A stretch of 64,000 nt of DNA from Serratia liquefaciens (GCF_027594825.1 NZ_CP088930.1:2789019-2853018), one strand, 5' to 3'; numbered from the stretch's first letter, positions 53,008-63,182 are shown. Notes: a model not told the origin generated them from the sequence alone. Program-made: numbers and translations.

Positions 53008-54105
53008 TCACTCTTTATTCAGCGATAAATGGTCCACCACTTCAGCGTAAATACGCTGCGGCTGGATCACGCCCATCGGGCTTTCAGCCTCCAGCGGCAG
53101 GGTATAGCCGGTACGGGAAACCTGAATGATCCGATGCAGCTCCGGATCCTGAATCGGTCCGGTAGAGCGCGAATCCGCGGTGACAAACAGGCTGATGGTT
53201 TTTACCTTCAGCGCTACGGCTAAATGCAGTGGGCCGGTATCGCCGGTGACCAGCACATGGAAGCTGTCGATCAAGGTTAGCAACGCCTGCAATCCCGTTT
53301 TACCGATGCGGTTATCTACACACTCCCGGGTTTGAGAGCTAACCTGGCTCAGAAACTGCTGCGCTTTCCCTTCGTCGGAAGGCCCGCCAATCAGCACGAT
53401 GCGCACATTGGCATGCTTGGCCACCAGCTCATCGGCCAACCGGGCAAAATGCGATACCGGCCAACAACGCGATTCGGTAGAAGCGCCCAACTGAAAACCT
53501 ATCGTACAGTGCTCGCTGCTTTTGACGCCCGGTTGATATGGCGCGGGAATTTCCATGGTGGGATCGTCGCTGCGGCAACCCAAAATGGAAATCAGCTCCA
53601 ACTTGCGGCGAATAAAATGGCCGTAGTAATGGAAGATATAGTTGGTCAACCAAGGTTCCAGCCCACAAATTCCGGAGCTGTAGTTATCCCGGATAATGTA
53701 TTTGGCCCCGGATAAAACGGCGCTGATAATGTCGTACGGCAGATGTGAATGCAGGATCAGCGCCAAATCCGGCTGGTGTTCACGCAGCGACTTCAACAGC
53801 GGACGCAGGCTTTTGATTTTGCTGTCCCAATACACCACGCGATCGTAGTAGCGACCGTTTTCCACCAGCTCCTGATTCTTCTTGTGAACCACCAGAGTAA
53901 TATGCGCGTTCGGATAGCGTTCCCGCATCGCCCGCAGCGCAGGCGTGTTAAACATAAAGTCGCCCAGCGCCGTCGTGGAATAGATGACGATATTGTCAAA
54001 CTGCAGCCGACTGTCGAAAGTCGCCTTATCCTGGAAACGGCCGGACTTTGCGGTGTAACGTCGCAAAAACCAATCCGCGACCTTAATTTTCCATTTTTTC
54101 GACAT
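53008..54105 (-). CDS. Heptosyltransferase-family (GT9) protein, unassigned
   Basis: 365-aa GT9 protein: FDNIVIYSTTALGDFMFNTP (with the Asp of LGDFMF), FQLGASTESRCWPVSHFARL, and TGDTGPLHLAVAL. A fourth heptosyltransferase beyond WaaC/F/Q implies heptose in the outer core. The gene starts 1 nt after the wabN homologue stop (TGACATG), so the two form a leftward operon inside the rightward locus. Substrate (L,D- or D,D-heptose) unknown. Confidence 0.8.
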   Translation of the reverse strand: MSKKWKIKVADWFLRRYTAKSGRFQDKATFDSRLQFDNIVIYSTTALGDFMFNTPALRAMRERYPNAHITLVVHKKNQELVENGRYYDRVVYWDSKIKSLRPLLKSLREHQPDLALILHSHLPYDIISAVLSGAKYIIRDNYSSGICGLEPWLTNYIFHYYGHFIRRKLELISILGCRSDDPTMEIPAPYQPGVKSSEHCTIGFQLGASTESRCWPVSHFARLADELVAKHANVRIVLIGGPSDEGKAQQFLSQVSSQTRECVDNRIGKTGLQALLTLIDSFHVLVTGDTGPLHLAVALKVKTISLFVTADSRSTGPIQDPELHRIIQVSRTGYTLPLEAESPMGVIQPQRIYAEVVDHLSLNKE

Positions 54106-54106
54106 G

Positions 54107-55063
54107 TCAGTTCACTTTAAGTTGATAATACTCGGCCAGCGTCATGCCAACCGTACGCTGCTGCAACCAGGCGAACAGCTGCTCTAAATCACGGTACAAC
54201 ACTTCAATATCCTGCTCGGTCTTAAAGGTTGGGCTGCCACCAGGCATAAACTCGGAAGAATGGAGCATAAATTCCACGTAGTCATGCCCCTGCGCCAAAC
54301 AGCGCTCAGCCACTCCCTTCATTTTTTCCAGGTTACCGCCGCTTGGGCGCAGCCAGTTAACCGACGGCGAACGCTGTTTGCCCCGCAGCCGATCGTAACC
54401 CTGCTTCAGCGTATTCATCAGCGCAGAATGCTTATACTGAATGCTCATCGGCACTTCCAGCAGCGACGACGCGCCCGGTTTGGCGATATTTTCCGGATCG
54501 ATAAAATAGGCCTGCGACGGGAAATGGCGATAGTCCGTGCCGCCGTTACCCTGAGGGTTGCCCGGTGAATATTGCCAGTTAACGCGCGGCGTAACCGAGC
54601 AATCCACCTGATAACCGTATTCCAGCAGCAAGGCAGCATAGTATTCGTTAAACGCCCAACGTCCGGCGCGATGGCTGAGCATTTTTGTCTGGAAGCTGTC
54701 TTCCAGCAGTTTGGTCATGTGATCGACCTTGGCGCGGATTTGTTCGGCCGGGTATTCGATCAGATAGGGTTTGTGCCGCCAGTCATCTTCGGTCAACGGC
54801 GTCAGCGGCGGACTGTTCCAGGCATGCAGATGCATCCCCACTTCGCCGGTGCCGCGGGCAATCACATCGCGAGCGAACTCGACATATTCTGCATCCATCG
54901 CCATTTCATAGTTGGTGAGGTACACCGGCTTAAAGCCATATTTCTCACACAGCGCCTGAAAGCGCGGTAAAAAGCGCGTGTTATCGGTCGAAATGCGATC
55001 GTGGTTTTGCCACAGATTGTCGCCTTCGGTATCAATGGTGATGAGAAATGCCGGTTTGGTCAT
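54107..55063 (-). CDS. wabN: LPS-core N-acetylglucosamine deacetylase (WabN-like)
   Basis: 318-aa polysaccharide-deacetylase fold: ITIDTEGDNLWQ with metal-binding Asp at the N-terminus, MHLHAWNSPPL (His metal ligands), SHRAGRWAFNEYYAALLLEYG. In Klebsiella, WabN removes the acetyl from the GlcNAc placed by WabH, giving GlcN. ATG 55063 is preferred to the TTG at 55084. Divergent from waaQ across 211 bp. Confidence 0.8.
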   Translation of the reverse strand: MTKPAFLITIDTEGDNLWQNHDRISTDNTRFLPRFQALCEKYGFKPVYLTNYEMAMDAEYVEFARDVIARGTGEVGMHLHAWNSPPLTPLTEDDWRHKPYLIEYPAEQIRAKVDHMTKLLEDSFQTKMLSHRAGRWAFNEYYAALLLEYGYQVDCSVTPRVNWQYSPGNPQGNGGTDYRHFPSQAYFIDPENIAKPGASSLLEVPMSIQYKHSALMNTLKQGYDRLRGKQRSPSVNWLRPSGGNLEKMKGVAERCLAQGHDYVEFMLHSSEFMPGGSPTFKTEQDIEVLYRDLEQLFAWLQQRTVGMTLAEYYQLKVN

Positions 55064-55274
55064 AAATATCGGGCCTGATATCAACAGAATGCATTATGTT
55101 ACGCAGGGCGTTTCGCCAGGGCAAACGACTTTAGTGCCTGGTTTTGACAACGTTGAAGGCATTTTGTCACTTCCCAAGGCGATTTTTTCTCTTCACGGCA
55201 AGAAAACCGTGCAACAGTAGCCACATGCGATCGGGTCATTTAGAATCAAAGATTGGTTTCCCTGAAAGCGACTC

Positions 55275-56357
55275 ATGATGAACGACGCGCCAGCCCTTGC
55301 TCCTGATACCTCGATACAGCGTATTTTGATCGTTAAACTTCGCCACCACGGCGACATGTTGCTGATCACGCCGGTCATCAATACCCTGCAGCAAAACTAC
55401 CCGCAGGCACAGATCGACGTACTGCTGTATAAAGAAACCCAGGAGATGCTGGCCAGTCATCAGGCCTTGTCGAACGTCTTCGTTATCGATCGCCAATGGA
55501 AAAAACAGGGTACGAAAGCGCACCTGAGCCATGAACTGAATCTGATCCGACAGCTCAAGGCCCGGCGTTACGATCTGGTGGTCAACCTGGCCGATCAGTG
55601 GCGCAGCGCTATTCTCGCCCGGCTGACCGGTGCTCGTATCCGGCTGGGGTTCGATTTCCCCAAACGCCAGGGCTTCTTATGGCGACACTGCCACACACAT
55701 TTGGTACCGGTCAACGATCATGCCCGGTTGCATACCGTTGAACAAAACCTGTCGCTGTTACAGCCACTTGGTTTGCCAAGCGTCAGTCAGCAGGTCACCA
55801 TGAGCTATCCACCGCAGGACTGGCAAGCCTGCGAGCAGTTGTTGCAGCAACAGGGTATCACCGGTGATTATATTGTGGTGCAACCCACTTCCCGCTGGTT
55901 CTTCAAATGCTGGAGTGAACAAAAAATGGCTGCCACCATCAGCGCGTTGCAGGCCGACGGTCACTCATTGGTGATCACCTCTGGCCCGGATCCGAAAGAA
56001 CGCGAAATGGTGGCACGCATTCTGGCGCTCTGTCCGCCACAGGGCGTAGTGTCCCTGGCCGGGCAACTGACGCTGCGGCAACTGGCTGCCTTGATCGACC
56101 ACGCTAAACTGTTTATCGGCGTAGATTCGGTGCCTATGCACATGGCCGCCGCGCTACAGACCCCTTGCGTCGCGCTATTTGGCCCTTCCAAACTGGTGTT
56201 CTGGCGTCCATGGCAGGTCATTGGCCGCGTGATATGGGCCGGTGATTATGGCTCCTTGCCCGATCCGGATGCCATTGATACCGGCACCGATGAACGTTAT
56301 CTGGACCTTATTCCTACAGACGCGGTGATTGCAGCCGCGCGGAGCACGCTGGCATGA
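55275..56357 (+). CDS. waaQ: LPS heptosyltransferase III
   Basis: WaaQ adds the branch heptose HepIII to HepII. 360-aa GT9 enzyme: IQRILIVKLRHHGDMLLITPV, VVQPTSRWFFKCWSEQKMAA, and GVDSVPMHMAAAL. The two adjacent ATGs (55275, 55278) cannot be distinguished. Overlaps wabG by 4 nt (ATGA); waaQ-wabG-wabH form one rightward unit. No ops/JUMPstart element recognisable upstream. Confidence 0.9.
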   Translation: MMNDAPALAPDTSIQRILIVKLRHHGDMLLITPVINTLQQNYPQAQIDVLLYKETQEMLASHQALSNVFVIDRQWKKQGTKAHLSHELNLIRQLKARRYDLVVNLADQWRSAILARLTGARIRLGFDFPKRQGFLWRHCHTHLVPVNDHARLHTVEQNLSLLQPLGLPSVSQQVTMSYPPQDWQACEQLLQQQGITGDYIVVQPTSRWFFKCWSEQKMAATISALQADGHSLVITSGPDPKEREMVARILALCPPQGVVSLAGQLTLRQLAALIDHAKLFIGVDSVPMHMAAALQTPCVALFGPSKLVFWRPWQVIGRVIWAGDYGSLPDPDAIDTGTDERYLDLIPTDAVIAAARSTLA

Positions 56358-57481
56358 AAGCATTTCGTTTGGCGATCGTTCGCCAAAAATACCGTCCGGA
56401 CGGTGGAGCTGAGCGTTTTGTCTCACGCGCCCTGGAGGCGCTGGAACAGCAGGACCTCGATCTTAACGTCATCACCCGCGAATGGCAGGGTGATGCCAAT
56501 CCGAACTGGCACATCCACTTGTGCAATCCGCTGAAATTTGGCCGCATCAGCCGTGAACGCGGCTTTGCCGACGCGGCCAGAAACCTGTGGCAAAAAGAAC
56601 ATTTCGATCTGGTGCAAAGCCATGAGCGCATTCCGGGTTGCGATATTTATCGCGCCGGCGATGGCGTACATCGTCGCTGGCTATTGCAGCGGGCGCGCCT
56701 GCTGCCGGAATGGCGCCGCAAGTGGCTGTTCTCCAACCGCTACCATCGCTACGTTATGTGTGCGGAAAGAGCGATGTACGCCGCACCGGAGCTGAAAGCG
56801 GTCATCTGCAACGCAGAAATGATCAAACAGGAAATCATCGATGATTTCGGTGTTCCCGCCGATAAAATCACGGTGATCTACAACGCCATTGATAATCAAA
56901 AATTTCTGCCCGCCAATGCCGAACAGCGACAGCAGCTACGTCAGCAATATCAGATCCCACAGCAGGCGCACTGCCTGATTTTTGTCGGCTCAGGTTTTGA
57001 ACGTAAAGGATTGGCCGCCGCCATCCGCGCCGTCGCGGCCACCGACAGCTATCTGCTGGTGGTGGGCAAAGATAAGGCCGAAAAACGCTATCAGGCGTTG
57101 GCGCAGTCGCTCGGTTGCAGCGATCGGGTCCGGTTTATGGGAGTGCAGAAACAAACGCTGCCCTTCTACCAGGCCGCCGATGCGCTGTTATTACCGACGT
57201 TGTACGACCCGTTCCCCAATGTGATTCTGGAAGCCATGTCCTGTGGCCTGCCGGTGATCACCAGTACCACCTGTGGCGGTGCCGAATTTATCACTCAGGG
57301 GCAAAATGGGTTTGTGACCGATGCCCTCGACGTACCGGCGTTAATCGAGGCGATCACCGCGTTGCCACGTCAGGCTCAGGGCTCCACCATGGGTGAAGCC
57401 GCAAGATTACGTATCATGTCGGCTACCCCGGCACACCTGTCGGAACAGCTGATTTCCCTTTATAACCGGCTGCTGGATTAA
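56354..57481 (+). CDS. wabG: LPS core galacturonosyltransferase WabG-like
   Basis: 375-aa GT4 enzyme: FRLAIVRQKYRPDGGAERFV start, FVGSGFERKGLAAAIRAV, and EX7E around DPFPNVILEAMSCGLPVI. In Klebsiella WabG adds alpha-GalA to HepII; placement between waaQ and wabH and the matching gene order support the same role. GalA supplies negative charge in place of phosphate on the inner core. Confidence 0.87.
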   Translation: MKAFRLAIVRQKYRPDGGAERFVSRALEALEQQDLDLNVITREWQGDANPNWHIHLCNPLKFGRISRERGFADAARNLWQKEHFDLVQSHERIPGCDIYRAGDGVHRRWLLQRARLLPEWRRKWLFSNRYHRYVMCAERAMYAAPELKAVICNAEMIKQEIIDDFGVPADKITVIYNAIDNQKFLPANAEQRQQLRQQYQIPQQAHCLIFVGSGFERKGLAAAIRAVAATDSYLLVVGKDKAEKRYQALAQSLGCSDRVRFMGVQKQTLPFYQAADALLLPTLYDPFPNVILEAMSCGLPVITSTTCGGAEFITQGQNGFVTDALDVPALIEAITALPRQAQGSTMGEAARLRIMSATPAHLSEQLISLYNRLLD

Positions 57482-57483
57482 CT

Positions 57484-58581
57484 ATGCGTATTCTGATGAT
57501 TATCGACGGTCTGCCTGGCGGAGGCGCAGAAAAAGTGGTGCTGACGCTGTGCCAGGGCATGCAGCAAATGGGCAATGACGTCAGCCTGATTTCATTGCGC
57601 GATGTCTGTAACTACCCGATCCCTAACGGTATTCACTACCAGGTGGTGGCGGACAGCAGCCGTTCGCCATGGCGCAAACTGACCGAACTGTCGCGCCGCG
57701 CCGCCGCGTTGGACAAAGCCATCGCCGACAATGAACGGCAAAATGGCGCCTATGATTTGGTGTTCTCCAACCTGCATAAAACCGATCGCATCGTCAGCCG
57801 CAGCAAACTGCTCTCGTCAGATCGCCTGTGGTTCTGCATTCACGGCATCCTTTCAACCTCTTATCTGGGCCACCGCAAGGGACTGGATCGCTGGTTGAAA
57901 CAGCGAAAAATCGCGACGGTTTACCAAGGTAGAAATATCGTTGCGGTATCAAAGGCCGTTGGGGACGATTTACAGCTGAACCTGCCGATCCAGCCAAACA
58001 GACTGGAAGTGATCAACAATCCGTTCGATATTGCCAGCATCGAGCAGCAGGCGGCAGAACCCTGCGAGTTGGCGGGCAAAGATTACCTGGTGCACGTTGG
58101 GCGTTTTCATGCTCACAAGCGGCACGATCGCCTGCTGAAAGCCTACGCCCAATCGGGTATACAGGCACCTCTGGCGCTGATCGGCACCGGCAGCGAACCC
58201 CATATCGCGCAGGTGAAGCAATTGGCTAGCCAACTGGGCATTGCCGAGCGCGTGCTGTTTCTCGGCTTCCAGGCCAATCCCTATCCGTTTATTCGCCACG
58301 CATCCCTACTGGTGCTGAGCTCCGACAGCGAGGGCTTTGGCAACGTATTGGTTGAAGCGCTGCTGTGCGGTACGCCGGTGGTCAGCACCCGTTGCCCGGG
58401 CGGTCCTGCGGAAATTCTGGAAAAAGCGGGAATGGAGAACGCGCTGGCGGATCTCAATGAAAAATCGCTGGCGGAAAAAATGGCGGAAATGTATGCCACT
58501 CCCCCGGAGATTAATCACCAACAGCTGCTGAGCTATGGGCTACAGCCTATTTGTCAGCAATATTTAGCGCTCAAAAAATAA
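57484..58581 (+). CDS. wabH: LPS core N-acetylglucosaminyltransferase WabH-like
   Basis: 365-aa GT4 enzyme: MRILMIIDGLPGGGAEKVVL, YLVHVGRFHAHKRHDRLLKA, EX7E in SEGFGNVLVEALLCGTPVV. In Klebsiella WabH adds GlcNAc to the GalA set by WabG, after which WabN deacetylates it. Starts 2 nt after wabG. A strong terminator follows. Confidence 0.85.
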   Translation: MRILMIIDGLPGGGAEKVVLTLCQGMQQMGNDVSLISLRDVCNYPIPNGIHYQVVADSSRSPWRKLTELSRRAAALDKAIADNERQNGAYDLVFSNLHKTDRIVSRSKLLSSDRLWFCIHGILSTSYLGHRKGLDRWLKQRKIATVYQGRNIVAVSKAVGDDLQLNLPIQPNRLEVINNPFDIASIEQQAAEPCELAGKDYLVHVGRFHAHKRHDRLLKAYAQSGIQAPLALIGTGSEPHIAQVKQLASQLGIAERVLFLGFQANPYPFIRHASLLVLSSDSEGFGNVLVEALLCGTPVVSTRCPGGPAEILEKAGMENALADLNEKSLAEKMAEMYATPPEINHQQLLSYGLQPICQQYLALKK

Positions 58582-58582
58582 T

Positions 58583-58611
58583 TAAGGCAGGGGAAACCCT
58601 GCCTTATTTTT
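58583..58611. terminator. Bidirectional terminator after wabH
   Basis: TAAGGCAGGG-GAAA-CCCTGCCTTA (GAAA tetraloop) followed by T5 on the plus strand; A-rich left side allows use by the convergent GT9 gene. Confidence 0.88.
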
Positions 58612-58613
58612 AA

Positions 58614-59627
58614 TTAATTAAACGCCTGTATTTTTTCCCAAACGTCATCAACGGGCACATCAATACAGTCACCCGATTCGGTCTGCAAAATGTGATAGCG
58701 GCCGGACCATGGGTGCCAGGATTCTTTATCCGTATCGCCAAAGAACACCACCATATTTTTATTCAATGCGGCGGCCAGATGCATCTGCCCACCATCGCTG
58801 CACAACACTCTGTCGCATAAATCAAAGCCGGCCAGCAATTCACGCACCGACGCCGTTGGGTACAGCGCCACACGCTCGTTCTGGCACAGCGCCAACAGCT
58901 GCTCTGCACGTTTCTGATCGCCAATATCATCCGGCGTCAGCGTGCCCTGAGGCGACCAAAAAATCAGGACTGCCGTGTTGGGTTCAGCAAGTAAGCGATT
59001 GATAATTTCGGCATAGCGCTCGATCGGCCAACGCCGCTTAGGACTGCGGCTACTGATATGAACGGCACAGATCCGTTCAACCGGCGGTAAGCAGGCCTGC
59101 AACCGCTGCGCTGCCTGCTGACGTTCTTCCGGTGTCAGAAACACCCGCACCGGCGGGATAGGGATAGGTTGTTCGGTAATGGCCGAGAGGTAGCTGAAGG
59201 TATGTTCTACCTGGTGTTTTCCGCTGAAATTCGCCTTGCGGAAAGGGTGATGAATATCAGGCGTGCCTAAATCTGCGCCAATGATATTGCTGACCCCGGC
59301 CATTTTTGCCAATCGCAGGCTGTACTTGCAGGGTACCGGATTGGCCAGGATGGCCGCGTCGAATTTTATTTTACGCAGCTGAAGGAAAATCATCAGCCGT
59401 TCGAAATAAACCCCCAGCGTGGTTTCATTTTTCGCCTTGTGCTTTGCTTTTTTATAGACAAAGACTTTTTCCAGATGTGGGTTGTTTTTAACGACATCCT
59501 GGCTAACTTTATTGATTAACAGATAAAGTTTGGCGTCCGGATAGGCAATTTTCACCCCCTCGATCAACGGAGTGGTACAAACAAGATCGCCAATATTGTC
59601 ACGGCGAATAATTAAAATATTCTTCAT
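58614..59627 (-). CDS. Heptosyltransferase-family (GT9) protein, unassigned
   Basis: 337-aa GT9 protein: MKNILIIRRDNIGDLVCTTP with the catalytic Asp, VHISSRSPKRRWPIERYAEI, and CSDGGQMHLAAAL. The open frame runs 20 codons further upstream, but the family start is at 59627. It is a second unassigned GT9 enzyme in the locus, again on the opposite strand; candidate for one of the outer-core heptoses. Divergent from waaA over 125 bp. Confidence 0.8.
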   Translation of the reverse strand: MKNILIIRRDNIGDLVCTTPLIEGVKIAYPDAKLYLLINKVSQDVVKNNPHLEKVFVYKKAKHKAKNETTLGVYFERLMIFLQLRKIKFDAAILANPVPCKYSLRLAKMAGVSNIIGADLGTPDIHHPFRKANFSGKHQVEHTFSYLSAITEQPIPIPPVRVFLTPEERQQAAQRLQACLPPVERICAVHISSRSPKRRWPIERYAEIINRLLAEPNTAVLIFWSPQGTLTPDDIGDQKRAEQLLALCQNERVALYPTASVRELLAGFDLCDRVLCSDGGQMHLAAALNKNMVVFFGDTDKESWHPWSGRYHILQTESGDCIDVPVDDVWEKIQAFN

Positions 59628-59752
59628 TCCAAGCCTATCAGCGAAATCTCTCGCCTGTTGTCTGAAACTGACACCCAAGGTTACCAAATTAGCGCCTTTC
59701 CCTTCCAGTTATGGTACTATTCTGAATAACCCATATAAATGAAATTGATAGA

Positions 59753-61030
59753 ATGTTGCTGCGTTTATATCAGGTACTACTCTACCTTATCCAACCCCTG
59801 ATCTGGCTCCGCTTACTGTTGCGCAGCCGCAAAGCTCCAGCCTACCGTAAACGCTGGGCAGAACGCTATGGCTTCTGCGCCGGCAAAGTCGTGCCGGGCG
59901 GGATCATGCTGCATTCCGTCTCTGTGGGTGAAACGCTGGCCGCCATCCCCTTGGTCCGCGCACTACGCCACCGCTACCCCTATTTACCGATTACTGTGAC
60001 CACGATGACACCGACAGGTTCAGAACGCGTGCAGTCCGCCTTTGGTAAAGACGTTCATCATGTTTATCTGCCTTACGATCTGCCTGGCTCGATGCGCCGC
60101 TTCCTGGATCAGGTGAATCCCAAGCTGGTCATCATCATGGAAACCGAGCTGTGGCCCAACCTGATTAACGCTCTGCACCAGCGCCAAATCCCGCTGGTGA
60201 TCGCCAACGCCCGCCTCTCTGCCCGCTCAGCCGCCGGCTATAAAAAAATCGGCGGTTTTGTCCGTGATATGCTGCGCCGCATTACGCTGATCGCCGCGCA
60301 AAATCAGGAAGATGGCGAGCGCTTTATCGAACTGGGCCTGAAGCGCTCGCAGCTTACCGTCACTGGCAGTCTGAAATTCGATATTTCCGTCACCCCGGAG
60401 CTGGCCGCACGCGCGGTCACATTGCGCCGCCAATGGGCGCCGCGTCGCCCGGTGTGGATCGCCACCAGCACCCATGAAGGCGAAGAAAGCATTCTGCTGG
60501 CGGCGCACCGCAAACTGCTGGAAAAACATCCTGACCTGCTGCTGATCCTGGTGCCTCGTCATCCGGAGCGGTTTGCGACGGCCAAAGATCTGGTGCAGAA
60601 AGCCGGTTTCAGCTACACCCTGCGCAGCAGCGGTGAAATTCCTTCCGGCGGCACTCAGGTGGTGATCGGCGATACTATGGGCGAGCTGATGCTGCTGTAC
60701 GGCATTGCCGATCTGGCCTTCGTTGGCGGCAGCCTGGTTGAACGCGGCGGGCATAATCCGCTGGAAGCCGCTGCACACGCCATTCCGGTGCTGATGGGGC
60801 CCCATACCTTCAACTTCAAGGACATTTGCGCCAAACTGTCGCAAGCCGAGGGGTTGATCACCGTGACCGACGAAGAATCACTGGTCAAAGAAGTGGCCAC
60901 GCTGCTCACCGATGAAGATTATCGCCGCTATTACGGCCGCCACGCGGTCGAAGTGCTGTATCAAAATCAGGGAGCGCTGCAGCGCCTGCTGCAACTGTTG
61001 GAACCGCACCTGCCGCCACGGAGCCATTAA
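59753..61030 (+). CDS. waaA: 3-deoxy-D-manno-octulosonic acid transferase
   Basis: WaaA (KdtA) adds two Kdo residues from CMP-Kdo to lipid IVA; essential, inner-membrane anchored. 425 aa: N-terminal helix (LYQVLLYLIQPLIWLRLLL), catalytic Glu in HSVSVGETLAAIPL near residue 60, METELWPN, FVGGSLVERGGHNPLEAA. Its stop directly abuts the waaE ATG. Confidence 0.97.
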   Translation: MLLRLYQVLLYLIQPLIWLRLLLRSRKAPAYRKRWAERYGFCAGKVVPGGIMLHSVSVGETLAAIPLVRALRHRYPYLPITVTTMTPTGSERVQSAFGKDVHHVYLPYDLPGSMRRFLDQVNPKLVIIMETELWPNLINALHQRQIPLVIANARLSARSAAGYKKIGGFVRDMLRRITLIAAQNQEDGERFIELGLKRSQLTVTGSLKFDISVTPELAARAVTLRRQWAPRRPVWIATSTHEGEESILLAAHRKLLEKHPDLLLILVPRHPERFATAKDLVQKAGFSYTLRSSGEIPSGGTQVVIGDTMGELMLLYGIADLAFVGGSLVERGGHNPLEAAAHAIPVLMGPHTFNFKDICAKLSQAEGLITVTDEESLVKEVATLLTDEDYRRYYGRHAVEVLYQNQGALQRLLQLLEPHLPPRSH

Positions 61031-61804
61031 ATGAGCGACCGTAAAAGCCTGTCGGTGGTGATTATCGCCAAGAACGAGGCCGGGCTGCTGCCGGATTGCC
61101 TGCACTCCGTTGCCTGGGCAGACGAAATCATCATGCTCGATTCTGGCAGCCAGGATGACAGCGTCGCCGTTGCCGAAAGTCTGGGTGCCAAAGTATTCAC
61201 CCATACCGACTGGCAGGGCTTCGGCAAACAGCGGCAACTGGCTCAAAGTTACGCCAGCCACGACTATATTCTGATGATTGACGCCGACGAACGCGTTACG
61301 CCGGAATTGCGCCAGTCGATTGAACAAGCGCTGGTCACGCCGGATGAGAATAAGGTCTACAGCTGCGCACGCCGCAACCTGTTCCTGGGGCGTTTTATGC
61401 GCCACAGCGGCTGGTATCCCGATCGCGTCAACCGCCTGTATGCCAATCGGCGTTATCGCTATAACGACAATCTGGTGCACGAGTCGCTCAATACTGACGG
61501 GGCGAAAGTGGAGCCCCTTAGCGGCGATCTGCTGCACCTGACCTGCCGTGACTTTTTTGCCTTTCAACGCAAACAACTGCGTTATGCCGAAGAGTGGGCC
61601 ATTCAACGCCACCAGGCAGGCAAGCGCTGCGGCTATCTGTCGATACTGACCCACACCCTTGGCGCCTTCTGCAAAACCTGGTTGTTGCGTGCCGGTTTTC
61701 TGGACGGTAAACAGGGGTTGCTGTTAGCCGTGGTCAACGCGCAATATACCTTCAATAAATATGCCGCACTCTGGGCATTGGGCCGCAACTTTTCAGAGAA
61801 GTGA
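61031..61804 (+). CDS. waaE: LPS core beta-1,4-glucosyltransferase
   Basis: WaaE adds beta-glucose to O-4 of HepI. 257-aa GT2 enzyme: [48 protein letters not shown] (metal Asp motif). waaA-waaE-coaD is the Klebsiella/Serratia arrangement; there are no intergenic bases before it and 3 nt after. Confidence 0.93.
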   Translation: MSDRKSLSVVIIAKNEAGLLPDCLHSVAWADEIIMLDSGSQDDSVAVAESLGAKVFTHTDWQGFGKQRQLAQSYASHDYILMIDADERVTPELRQSIEQALVTPDENKVYSCARRNLFLGRFMRHSGWYPDRVNRLYANRRYRYNDNLVHESLNTDGAKVEPLSGDLLHLTCRDFFAFQRKQLRYAEEWAIQRHQAGKRCGYLSILTHTLGAFCKTWLLRAGFLDGKQGLLLAVVNAQYTFNKYAALWALGRNFSEK

Positions 61805-62293
<489 letters not shown>

Positions 62294-63103
62294 TCAGCGC
62301 TGGCAGCGACGGCAGAAAAATGTGCTGCGCTGCCCGTGTTTGGCAGACTCAATCGGCGTGCCGCATGCGCGACAAGGCTCCCCCGCACGGCCGTACACCT
62401 GCAACTCCTGCGCGAAATAACCCGGTTTACCGTCTGACTGCAGGAAATCGCGCAGCGTGGTGCCCCCCTGTTCGATTGAACGCAGCAACACCGCCTTGAT
62501 GGTCTCCGCCAATAACTCCGCCTCCGCTTTGCTCAGCGAGTCTGCTGGACGGTCTGGCAAGATCCCGGCGGTAAACAGCGATTCACTGGCGTAGATGTTG
62601 CCTACCCCGACCACCAGCTTGTTATCCATCAACCAGGGTTTGATCAGCGTGCGCTTGTTGCGTGACTTTTCGTACAGGTAAGCGCCGTTAAAGGCTTCGC
62701 TTAGCGGTTCCGGCCCCAGGTGCGCCAGCACGTTGCTGGCAGCCAGATCCTCGCACCATAGCCAGGCTCCAAAACGGCGGGGATCGGTATAGCGCAGGAT
62801 CATGCCATTGCTGATCACCAAATCGACGTGGTCATGCTTGCCGGCCTCGGTTTCCTCAGCCAACATGCGCAGGCTGCCGGACATACCCAGATGAACGATA
62901 ATCCAACCGTGGTCCAGCTCAATCAGCAGATACTTGGCACGGCGTTGCACGCTGCGCACCGGTTGGTCGCTCAGCGCCAGAATTTGCTCGGAAACCGGCC
63001 AGCGCAGACGGGCATTACGCACCACCGCATATTGAATGCTGTGGCCGACAAGATAAGGCTCAATCCCGCGTCGGCTGGTTTCAACTTCTGGTAATTCAGG
63101 CAT
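62294..63103 (-). CDS. mutM: Formamidopyrimidine-DNA glycosylase
   Basis: MutM (Fpg) excises 8-oxoguanine and formamidopyrimidines and nicks the abasic site. 269 aa beginning [18 protein letters not shown]: Pro1 nucleophile and Glu2 after Met removal. H2TH domain, [17 protein letters not shown], and C-terminal zinc finger CRACGT...FFCRRCQR. The frame continues 41 codons upstream, but Pro1 must be N-terminal, so 63103 is the start. It follows rpmG, with a terminator between. Confidence 0.98.
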   Translation of the reverse strand: MPELPEVETSRRGIEPYLVGHSIQYAVVRNARLRWPVSEQILALSDQPVRSVQRRAKYLLIELDHGWIIVHLGMSGSLRMLAEETEAGKHDHVDLVISNGMILRYTDPRRFGAWLWCEDLAASNVLAHLGPEPLSEAFNGAYLYEKSRNKRTLIKPWLMDNKLVVGVGNIYASESLFTAGILPDRPADSLSKAEAELLAETIKAVLLRSIEQGGTTLRDFLQSDGKPGYFAQELQVYGRAGEPCRACGTPIESAKHGQRSTFFCRRCQR

Positions 63104-63140
63104 CTGGCGCTCTCCCGTTGATTTCCTACCTTTATAAAAC

Positions 63141-63167
63141 AAAAAACCCGGCCGAGGCCGGGTTTTT
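63141..63167 (-). terminator. Terminator after rpmG
   Basis: AAAACCCGGCC-GA-GGCCGGGTTTT, symmetric with A and T runs. On the minus strand it ends rpmBG 16 nt after the rpmG stop; mutM may receive readthrough. Confidence 0.88.
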
Positions 63168-63182
63168 ATTAATCCACTAAAA

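Noticed and set aside
55085..55274. Possible ops/JUMPstart (RfaH) element before waaQ
   Set aside because: Only a loose CAGTAGCCACATGCG similarity to GGCGGTAGCGTG; not enough to claim RfaH control.
46626..61804. waa locus as a recent genomic island
   Set aside because: Apart from the AT-richer waaL there are no integrases, tRNA borders or direct repeats, and flanking genes are in the usual order.
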